A stretch of DNA of 64,000 nt from Calothrix sp. PCC 7716 (GTDB lineage Bacteria; Cyanobacteriota; Cyanobacteriia; Cyanobacteriales; Nostocaceae), in the NCBI RefSeq assembly GCF_019977735.1, contig NZ_AP025018.1:682001-746000 (forward strand), written 5' to 3'. Made by a program: the position numbers and the translations under genes. A model generated the notes under the pieces. The model was not told where the DNA came from, searched no databases, and was given only the letters and a program-made list of their open reading frames with translations. Positions within the stretch are counted from its first letter, which is position 1, and every line of letters begins with the position of its first letter. This document shows positions 57,500 to 64,000 of the stretch, in pieces.

Positions 57500-57777
57500 A
57501 TGACAAATTCAATGCTGGGACGCTATGAGATAATACAGCAGTTAGGTAAAAAAGCAGGAAGACGCACACTCGCCGCTCGTGACTCACAATTAAATCGCAA
57601 TACAAATCTGACTTTCTCGGCGCCAAAATAGAAATACCCCCACAGCTTATTTTATGGGCAGGAAAACAAAAGTATCAACTTTGTGGCATAGGTTCCGGAG
57701 TTAACACCGAAGCTGAAGTACAATGGTTAGCACACGGACTAAGTGATTGGTTAGGTTTGAGTATCACTAAGGAATGA
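57500..57777 (+). pseudogene. Internally deleted remnant of a Ser/Thr kinase-like gene
   Basis: From ATG 57500 the frame gives MLGRYEIIQQLGKKAGRRTL and about 20 more residues, then a stop at about 57631. The +1 frame from about 57615 continues as KIEIPPQLILWAGKQKYQL ... EAEVQWLAHGLSDWL and ends at TGA 57775-57777. Both pieces align with the start (GDYEIQSELSRKAGKRTL) and end (HIEVHSHLTIYAGVKEYQLA; ELEWLAREINDWL) of the kinase that begins at 57774. The whole kinase core is missing. It is therefore a collapsed tandem paralogue whose stop still overlaps the next start as ATGA. Confidence 0.85.
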
Positions 57778-59096
57778 ACGTGAAAGATATAATTGGGAAA
57801 ATATTGGGTGATTATGAAATTCAAAGCGAACTGAGTCGGAAAGCAGGGAAAAGAACTTTACTAGCGTGCGACTTAAGAACACAAGAATTGGTTATTATCA
57901 AGTTACTGTTATTCAATGACGAATTTGAGTGGGATGATTTAAAGCTGTTTGAACGCGAAGTGCAAATTTTAAAAAACTTAACGCACCCTAAGCTTCCACG
58001 CTACATAGATAGTTTTGACTCCCAAGAACCTGGATATTTTGCTCTTGTCCAAACTTATATAAATTCTCCAACCTTAGAACAGCATCTTAAACAAGGGCAT
58101 AGTTTTACAGAAGTAGAAGTTAAACAAATTGCACGACAAATCTTAGAAATACTGATATATTTACATTCACAAAATCCTCCAGTTATCCATCGTGATATCA
58201 AGCCCAGTAATATATTGCTCGATATAAAACCTGATAATATACAAGTTTATTTAATCGATTTTGGTGCAGTTAAAACTATTACATCATCTAACTTAGAGCA
58301 TACCGTTGTTGGAACATATGGTTACATGGCGCCCGAACAATTTGGAGGTAGCGCAGTTCCCGCATCTGACCTTTATAGTTTAGGCGCCACATTAATACAT
58401 TGTTGTACAGGTACACATCCTGCTGACCTACCGCAAACTAATTTACAAATTAAATTTAAACAAGCAACTAATTTAAGTATAGATTTTACAAACTGGTTAG
58501 AGTTAATGACACAACCCAGTTTAGATAGAAGATTACATTCTGCACGCTATGCAATAGATATATTAGAGGCGCCATCTCAACTAGTAACCACTACTATTAA
58601 GCCTAGCGGGAGCAAAATTCAATTAAATAAAAGTGCAGACGCCTTAGAAATATTAATACCACCATCAGGTCTTGACGCATCGCTAATATTTATCGCATTA
58701 TTTGCCGTTGCTTGGAATGCGGGAATATTTGCTTGGACAGCAGGCGCCTTAAGTATGCCATCTCCTATAAATATCGCTTTAGCTTTGTTTTCCCTACCCT
58801 TTTGGGGTGTAAGTGTTTTTATGGTGTACTGGGTAATCTTTTGCTTATTTGGTAAAACTCGCTTGCGTATTAGTAATATCAATAAAGTAGTTTATACACC
58901 TAAGCACTTTACCAAAGATGTAGACGGTGAACATATAGAGGTTCATTCACACCTAACTATTTATGCTGGTGTTAAGGAGTATCAACTTGCGGTTAATACA
59001 GGTAGTATAAAATCTGAAGTAGAACTGGAATGGTTAGCGCGCGAAATAAATGATTGGTTGTTGATCCCCCCAACCCCCCGGAATTCGGGGGGCTAA
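57774..59096 (+). CDS. Serine/threonine protein kinase with membrane C-terminus
   Basis: The 440-residue protein has a eukaryotic-type kinase domain (about 10-275) with ATP-site Lys in VIIKLLLF, catalytic loop VIHRDIKPSNILL and IDFGAVK (DFG). The Gly-rich loop is degenerate (ELSRKAGKR in place of GxGxxG). Two hydrophobic helices follow (ASLIFIALFAVAWNAGIFAW; LFSLPFWGVSVFMVYWVIFCLF) and a small cytoplasmic C-terminal domain. The last 11 residues (LIPPTPRNSGG) and the stop come from a GATCCCCCC repeat. The start overlaps the stop of the dead paralogue upstream. Confidence 0.88.
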   Translation: MNVKDIIGKILGDYEIQSELSRKAGKRTLLACDLRTQELVIIKLLLFNDEFEWDDLKLFEREVQILKNLTHPKLPRYIDSFDSQEPGYFALVQTYINSPTLEQHLKQGHSFTEVEVKQIARQILEILIYLHSQNPPVIHRDIKPSNILLDIKPDNIQVYLIDFGAVKTITSSNLEHTVVGTYGYMAPEQFGGSAVPASDLYSLGATLIHCCTGTHPADLPQTNLQIKFKQATNLSIDFTNWLELMTQPSLDRRLHSARYAIDILEAPSQLVTTTIKPSGSKIQLNKSADALEILIPPSGLDASLIFIALFAVAWNAGIFAWTAGALSMPSPINIALALFSLPFWGVSVFMVYWVIFCLFGKTRLRISNINKVVYTPKHFTKDVDGEHIEVHSHLTIYAGVKEYQLAVNTGSIKSEVELEWLAREINDWLLIPPTPRNSGG

Positions 59097-59176
59097 GAGC
59101 TGGTTTACACTCCGAGGCAGTCAGCTATTGTTTCTCCTCTTGTTCCCCCCTTACCAAGGGGGGTTAGGGGGGATCA
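59063..59176. repeat. Two GATCCCCCC palindromic repeats downstream of the kinase
   Basis: GATCCCCCCAACCCCCCGG with its mirror (59063-59093) contains the codons for the kinase tail and abuts its TAA. A second unit, TTCCCCCCTTACCAAGGGGG then GTTAGGGGGGATC, ends at 59175. TAAGAGCT/AGCTCTTA outer arms (59094, 59175-59182) frame the pair. Confidence 0.85.
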
Positions 59177-59316
59177 GCTCTTACTCAAAAACTTCATAAA
59201 TACCTTATTAACAGTAAAGATTGCATAACCATAAAGCATCAAATCGAATTTTATATCACAGCGGATATTAGAGAGTAGTAATATAGGCTAGGTATAAATT
59301 TAAAGATTGAATAGAT

Positions 59317-59877
59317 ATGAAAATTGCTTCTTCACTTTTGATAGCAGGCGCCTTAACATTATTTTACCCTAGCTTAATAATTTCAACACCTGCCCAAACA
59401 TCCACGCAAAGAAACGTAAATTTAAATTTAGTTAAAGACAAAAGAGGAAATATAATAGCAATCAATAATTTAACAATCGATAACCGACGCTACAATGCAA
59501 AATTTATCTACGGGACGTTTGGTGAAATTTTTAAGAATCCAACTACAACCGCATTTTGGGAAAATCAGCAGACAGCAGAACGCGCGCTTAATGCAATTAA
59601 TACAGCATTGAACGCGCGCAAAAAAACGGTAATAAAAATAGGAGTCATTCCCAGAAATGAATTATCCAATGCAGGGAGTGGAAACAACTTTATGATTCCA
59701 GTTGCACAGCAGCGCATTGTACGCCAATATGGAAAAGAACGCACGGAGAACGTTTATGTAAATGGGGTTTTGGGTGGTTTCAACGAAAAACAAAGAACCT
59801 GGAGTAACTATTCGTTCGATGCGTTTTCAGTAACACCTGATACACCATTTATGTTTGTAAAATTAGAACCAAGGTAG
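59317..59877 (+). CDS. Exported protein of unknown function (186 aa)
   Basis: A signal peptide (SSLLIAGALTLFYPSLIIST) precedes a compact domain with YNAKFIYGTFGEIF, AERALNAINTALNARKKTV and NYSFDAFSVTPDTPFMFV. No Cys and no recognised family. It is followed 15 bases later by a membrane protein gene and then, with a 4-base overlap, by the 950-residue hydrolase gene, so the three are probably one operon. Confidence 0.8.
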   Translation: MKIASSLLIAGALTLFYPSLIISTPAQTSTQRNVNLNLVKDKRGNIIAINNLTIDNRRYNAKFIYGTFGEIFKNPTTTAFWENQQTAERALNAINTALNARKKTVIKIGVIPRNELSNAGSGNNFMIPVAQQRIVRQYGKERTENVYVNGVLGGFNEKQRTWSNYSFDAFSVTPDTPFMFVKLEPR

Positions 59878-59892
59878 GTAGGCACCTTTACT

Positions 59893-60561
59893 ATGAGTAC
59901 ACAGCTACTAAATAAATTCTGGGAAGTGGTAATAGCAGCAATAACGCTGAACCCAGAAGCATTTAGGATGATGGAAAGTTTTCCTCAAGGTAATAGGTCA
60001 GTTTTTATTTTATTATTATTGGTAGGTCTTTCTAATGCGCTGGCTCAGGCAATTGTATTATTTGTAAATCGAGTTAGTAGGTTACGTTTTGTTTTATGTT
60101 TACTAATTTCAGCATTGTTATTTGCTTTTAGCTATTTATTTTGGGTTTTGAGCGTTTGGGGTGTTAGTAATTTACTATTTAGAGCGGATGTTCAGTTTGG
60201 TGTAGTGTATCGCACTTTGGGACTAGCAACGGCGCCGTTATTGCTTTCGTTCTTTATTGCGTTACCGTATTTGGGGATTCCAGTTCAAATTTTGCTATCG
60301 CTGTGGAACTTCCTAGCATTTGTGCGAGGATTTTCAATTACCGCTGGTTTAACTTTGTGGCAAGTCTTCTGGTGCGGTATTATTGGTTGGTTTGTACTTC
60401 AGGTGGCACAGCGTAGTATTGGTAGACCAGTAGCAGGTTTTGGAAAGTGGTTATCTAATACTGCGGCAGGAACTTATCTTGTCACTGATTTGCGACAATT
60501 AGAAGAAACTTTGCAAACAGGTTTTGGAAATAAGCGCACGCACCACAGGAGACGAAGATGA
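59893..60561 (+). CDS. YIP1-like polytopic membrane protein
   Basis: This is 222 residues with about five membrane helices (FILLLLVGLSNALAQAIVLF; FVLCLLISALLFAFSYLFWV; LGLATAPLLLSFFIALPYLG; LTLWQVFWCGIIGWFVLQVA). The order (N-terminal amphipathic part, then ..LSLWNFLAFVRGFS in the middle) resembles YIP1-family membrane proteins; function unknown. The C-terminus is very basic (HHRRRR). Its TGA overlaps the ATG of the next gene (ATGA), indicating translational coupling. Confidence 0.75.
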   Translation: MSTQLLNKFWEVVIAAITLNPEAFRMMESFPQGNRSVFILLLLVGLSNALAQAIVLFVNRVSRLRFVLCLLISALLFAFSYLFWVLSVWGVSNLLFRADVQFGVVYRTLGLATAPLLLSFFIALPYLGIPVQILLSLWNFLAFVRGFSITAGLTLWQVFWCGIIGWFVLQVAQRSIGRPVAGFGKWLSNTAAGTYLVTDLRQLEETLQTGFGNKRTHHRRRR

Positions 60562-63410
60562 GTAGTAGAAAGCAAGTTATCAAATTTTCTGTCATAGCTC
60601 TGGTAGCATTGCTTGGTGTATTAGCTTTATTCCAGTTTCAGCCTGTTATAAATGGCACTTATGCAGCATTGACACGTACATTTAAAATTACAGTTAATCT
60701 CGGTATTATTGGTTTTATTGCTTTGATTTTAGCGGCAATGTTGGCGCCTATAGAAGCACTCGGTTGGTGGGCTGGATGGTTTGGTGATACCGTTGATACA
60801 AGTATTTACTCTGAAGTTGAAACGCAAACTGAGGCGCCACTACATAAAGTATCTCATTATATTATTTACTTAGACGGAGTTGGACAAGCAAAGTACGAAT
60901 ATTTACCCGATGTTGAAAGATTTCTCAGGGATTTAACGGCAGCATTACCCGAAAGTTTTTATTTGATACGAGGAGTAATGCCATATTCGGTATTAAATCG
61001 TTCTTTAACTGAAGATTACCCGTTATCGTGGTTTTGGCGATTTGCTGATAAACTACGTATAAAAAATCCTGCGAATATTCTTGGCGCCATTATTAATATA
61101 CGCAATGCATTAGTAGTGTGGGTTTCTGCTGACCAGCGATATGGCGCCATTTACAATCGAGGAACCGCACAAGTAATATATAACAGTTTAATAAAACATG
61201 GTTACCAGGCAGGTAGTAATGTTCCCATCACCTTAATTGGGTTTAGCGGTGGGGGACAAATATCAATGGCTGCTGCACCTTATCTTGATGATGTACTTTT
61301 TTCACCACCGATTGATATTATCTCTCTAGGGGGAGTTTTCAGTGGTAATAATAATATTCTTAAAATTCAACATGTTTATCATTTAGCTGGTAAAAAAGAC
61401 CCACTAGAAAGATTAGGCGCCATTGCTTTTCCTAAACGTTGGAAGTTATTTTTTCTATCTTATTGGAACCGTGCAAAGCGACGCGGTAAGGTTAGCTTGA
61501 TTTCTTTGGGTCGTCAAGTAGGTCATCAACTACCTGGGGGAGTGATGGATCCAAATAAAGTTTTACCCGATGGTCGCACTTATTTACAGCAAACGATTGA
61601 TTGGGTATCTGGAATTTTACAAGATACAGTTTATTTAAAAGAACTTGCTCCTCCACGTCATCAAAGCAACTACGAAAAATATTGGGAAGCTACATTTAAC
61701 CGTCCAGATTTTTACCCGCTACAGCAATCTTTACCTCCAGAGTATCAACCTGTGGGTGCTTGGATGGGGCGCCTAATTTTGCCACAAAAAAATCAGCGTC
61801 GTGTTATCAAAGAAGTCTTATTTGAGGTGCATCATACAGCAAAAGGTTACGAATATTTACTTGGAAAAGTCGTGCAATTACGCTTTTCAGATATTCCAGA
61901 GTTACAAAAACATATCCGCTCGGTAACAAAAGATGTGCATTTCAACGCTGAAGCAGAGTATAGCACCGAGCAAGGCTTAATTCTTCCTACCCGTGTTAAT
62001 CACTGGCGCCTAGTAAACCCCCTTGAATCATTAGCAGGCGCCCATCCTTATGATGACATCATGGTAATGTTGGATGACCCAATACTGATGGAGATAGGTG
62101 ATAAAGATTATCTTTGTATCAAACGTGAACCAATACAAATAACAGGTTTATACTACGCATTAGTACAATTTATCGAGCCAATAGGGAATGATTTATTCCG
62201 GGTAATACATTACAACCGTAATTCTAAACAATTTGATGGCGCCGAAGAATTTGTATCAATGCCTTCTGTAGTAGCGAATGTTGATAGTGTACAACCATTT
62301 ACAAACCAAGATATTGACTCTTCACCGATTAATCAAACCGGGTGGTATATATATGGCGCCCAAAATGAGTCTAAACGATTTGTAGTGCGTTCAATTGCTC
62401 CCCGCGCGCTTTTTCAATTGAAACCAGAACGTAAAATCATCGGTAAATCTGAAGTAAAACACTATATCAAAAAAGAATCTTGGGATAATTTGGCTCTGCA
62501 AAAAGGTAAAATAAGTTCAGCTTTACTTTGTTATGACGACTCAAATATACAGAACGAGCAAACCTGGCGAGAAGGAGAGCGCGCGCTACTACTACATAAT
62601 TATGGAGGCATTGGCGGTAGAAAAACTGAGGCAGCAGCAAAAGGGCCTGTATACTTTGGACACTTCGCATTTGGTGTAGCAACAGTAGTACGTGAACCAT
62701 TAACAGACGAACTACGATTTGATATTGTGTACCATCAAATATACACCCAAAATATAGATGGGTTAACAGCAGGAACATTACACTGGTCACGATTTTTAGG
62801 TGACCGTCAATATGGTTGGGCAGGAATACGTCCCGTATGTGATACTTTAATTAAATTTGAACCCTTCACAGGATACTTTGAAACCACCGAAGGCACAGTA
62901 TATTCACCTTTAGACCAAATGATTCGCCAACTCGAAATTATGGCAGCACGCTATCGTATCGGTGACGGAACAGGAGGTACTTATGTAGGCGCCGCAAACA
63001 ACTGTTCTCAAGACTCCAACCAGGCATTATACGCAGCACTCAAACAAATAACTCAAGCCATCCGTTCTAATTCTCTCATTGACGAATGGATAGAACAACA
63101 TCCCGACCAAGCAAATAATTTAACCCAGCTTGAAGAACTAGGTAAAAAATTAAAACGTCAAATTCTTCCTTTCGGTGCGCGTGTAGACTGGCAACAACCA
63201 GGCAAAAGTTTAGGAAGCAGTTTAGAAGACGACCCCATCAAAAACCTAGTCACCGGCTTACTATCTTGGCGTTCTATACTCCCCCGTGTAGCCAACGATA
63301 CTGTACTAGAAACATTTCTCAAACTTGGCGCTACCGCATGGGTACTACGAACCAACCAAATAGGTGGCTTTAACCCAGACATCGAACCAGTAGCGCCTAT
63401 CACATTTTAA
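60558..63410 (+). CDS. Large membrane-anchored protein with alpha/beta hydrolase domain (950 aa)
   Basis: Two N-terminal hydrophobic helices (VIALVALLGVLALFQFQ; LGIIGFIALILAAMLAPI) anchor the protein. Residues about 95-355 form an alpha/beta-hydrolase-like domain with elbow LIGFSGGGQ (Ser230), a possible acid in AGKKDPLE (Asp281) and His in QVGHQLPGG (His323). The remaining 590 residues have no family I recognise, though they include HNYGGIGGRKTEA and RYRIGDGTGGTY, which look like a catalytic or binding core. The two soluble parts suggest a two-function enzyme at the membrane. It is last in the operon with the 186- and 222-residue proteins. Confidence 0.8.
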   Translation: MSSRKQVIKFSVIALVALLGVLALFQFQPVINGTYAALTRTFKITVNLGIIGFIALILAAMLAPIEALGWWAGWFGDTVDTSIYSEVETQTEAPLHKVSHYIIYLDGVGQAKYEYLPDVERFLRDLTAALPESFYLIRGVMPYSVLNRSLTEDYPLSWFWRFADKLRIKNPANILGAIINIRNALVVWVSADQRYGAIYNRGTAQVIYNSLIKHGYQAGSNVPITLIGFSGGGQISMAAAPYLDDVLFSPPIDIISLGGVFSGNNNILKIQHVYHLAGKKDPLERLGAIAFPKRWKLFFLSYWNRAKRRGKVSLISLGRQVGHQLPGGVMDPNKVLPDGRTYLQQTIDWVSGILQDTVYLKELAPPRHQSNYEKYWEATFNRPDFYPLQQSLPPEYQPVGAWMGRLILPQKNQRRVIKEVLFEVHHTAKGYEYLLGKVVQLRFSDIPELQKHIRSVTKDVHFNAEAEYSTEQGLILPTRVNHWRLVNPLESLAGAHPYDDIMVMLDDPILMEIGDKDYLCIKREPIQITGLYYALVQFIEPIGNDLFRVIHYNRNSKQFDGAEEFVSMPSVVANVDSVQPFTNQDIDSSPINQTGWYIYGAQNESKRFVVRSIAPRALFQLKPERKIIGKSEVKHYIKKESWDNLALQKGKISSALLCYDDSNIQNEQTWREGERALLLHNYGGIGGRKTEAAAKGPVYFGHFAFGVATVVREPLTDELRFDIVYHQIYTQNIDGLTAGTLHWSRFLGDRQYGWAGIRPVCDTLIKFEPFTGYFETTEGTVYSPLDQMIRQLEIMAARYRIGDGTGGTYVGAANNCSQDSNQALYAALKQITQAIRSNSLIDEWIEQHPDQANNLTQLEELGKKLKRQILPFGARVDWQQPGKSLGSSLEDDPIKNLVTGLLSWRSILPRVANDTVLETFLKLGATAWVLRTNQIGGFNPDIEPVAPITF

Positions 63411-63419
63411 TTAGTTAAA

Positions 63420-63521
63420 AGTGCTGAGTGCTTAGTGCTGAGTGCTTAGTGCTGAGTGCTTAGTGCTGGGTGCTGAGTGCTGAGTGCTGAGTGCTGAGTA
63501 GCACAGGCATCTTGCCTGTGT
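63420..63521. repeat. STRR array followed by CACAGGC hairpin
   Basis: At least eleven GTGCTGA/GTGCTTA units in 63420-63500 begin 10 bases from the stop codon of the 950-residue gene. GCACAGGCATCTTGCCTGTG (63501-63520) follows at once. Confidence 0.9.
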
Positions 63522-63566
63522 AGTCACATAGTTTTTTACTACAGAGATATAGAGAGTACCCATCTA

Positions 63567-63735
63567 CATTTTCCTAGAGGATATATGAATATCTAACTTA
63601 TTCTGGTTTGAAGGAAGGCGCCTTTGGCTATTTTTCTAGGGAATGAACATATATATTAGTTTTTACCTAGAAATTTTGGCGCCGTTGGGCATTTTCCTAG
63701 AGGATATATGAATATCTAACTTATCCTCTAGGAAA
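63567..63735. repeat. 35-bp direct repeat and 14-bp-arm hairpin (TTTCCTAGAGGATA)
   Basis: CATTTTCCTAGAGGATATAT plus the following 15 bases occur identically at 63567-63601 and 63690-63724. In the second copy TTTCCTAGAGGATA (63693-63706) faces TATCCTCTAGGAAA (63722-63735). Four GGCGCC-bearing stretches lie around. Not matched to any other repeat in the window. Confidence 0.8.
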
Positions 63736-63745
63736 TTAGGCGCCG

Positions 63746-64000
63746 TTAAGTATCCGATGTAATTAATTTTGCTTCTACAACTGCAACGACAGGCGCCTCA
63801 ACTTCGATTTGTTCAGATGATTTACTAATCAAGAAATCGCAGAAACCGTTCAGCCTAACGCTTGCGTCAACATCAAACTTCTCACTGAAAACACGCTAAT
63901 TTGTCGCTCTAATATATCGCGTACTTCTAACAAAATCGGATTAATAATACCTTCCGAACGAGCTTTCTCATTTGCTGTTGCGGTTGCTCAAGGTAAACTG
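63746..64000 (-). pseudogene. Decayed gene of a conserved cyanobacterial nuclease-like hypothetical family (partial)
   Basis: Reading the minus strand from the right edge gives SLP, a stop (TGA near 63988), then ATATANEKARSEGIINPILL and EVRDILERQISVFS. The frame then shifts and continues as EKFDVDASVRLNGFCDFLIS and KSSEQIEVEAPVVAVVEAK before stopping at 63746-63748. I recall intact proteins of this type in cyanobacteria with a very similar PVVAVVEAK end and then more sequence. The family resembles restriction-type nucleases (an E-x-K core). The nonsense codon, frameshift and early end mark it as dead. Confidence 0.78.

Noticed and set aside
1-64000. tRNA or rRNA genes
   Set aside because: I looked in the intergenic regions for TpsiC-arm motifs and cloverleaf arms and saw none; a covariance search would be needed to be certain.

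Overview
The window looks like chromosomal DNA of a filamentous, probably heterocyst-forming cyanobacterium (Nostocales). The reasons are the AT-rich base composition, the pilB-pilT-pilC and grpE-dnaK-dnaJ-tusA-rsgA neighbourhoods, a SasA clock-output kinase, cyanobacterial-type DUF760 and Asr1131-like genes, a 6S RNA gene beside purK, and dense families of short repeats (tandem heptamers TGCTGAG, AGAAACCCGGTTTCT palindromes, GATCCCCCC palindromes). The palindrome GGCGCC is extremely frequent (about 130 sites by hand count), while the usual cyanobacterial HIP1 octamer GCGATCGC was not seen.

Layout. 1-5700: the end of an oxidoreductase-like gene, a small MITE with a perfect target duplication, an unknown gene, then type IV pilus genes pilC, pilT and pilB. 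5900-11700: the chaperone cluster grpE, dnaK, dnaJ with tusA and rsgA. 12000-19500: an alpha/beta hydrolase, a PEP-CTERM protein, an LCP ligase, an AI-2E-type exporter, an inhibitory-type serpin lipoprotein and small membrane proteins. 19900-25000: a pentapeptide protein, purK, a 6S RNA gene with promoter and terminator, and a catalytic/non-catalytic pair of M16 peptidases. 25000-34000: a peptidoglycan-binding protein, a holin-like protein, a CbiG-C-like protein, an SLH lipoprotein, sasA, mutT, DUF760 and a group 2 sigma factor. 34500-44600: carB, dps, DUF2079, a 2Fe-2S ferredoxin-like protein and a phosphonate-type ABC importer (phnC, phnE, phnD). 44600-54100: a broken sbcC, a leucine-rich-repeat-variant protein, a pentapeptide-RidA fusion, a Nudix enzyme, malQ, a RodZ-like protein, a pseudouridine synthase and a DUF2993 protein. 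54100-64000: an AraC regulator, cdsA, cbiT, a Ser/Thr kinase preceded by the wreck of a paralogue, an uncharacterised three-gene membrane/hydrolase operon, and a decayed gene running off the end.

Most genes are housekeeping genes. The unusual layer is the interspersed repeats. They sit almost exclusively at the 3' ends of genes, and in at least eight genes they overlap or supply the stop codon or last residues (carB, malQ, the rodZ-like gene, araC-type, LRV protein, kinase, second M16 protein, a small membrane protein). One heptamer array even lies in frame inside carB. Three genes are visibly decayed (sbcC, a kinase, the gene at the right edge), which suggests a genome shaped by repeat spread and pseudogene formation.
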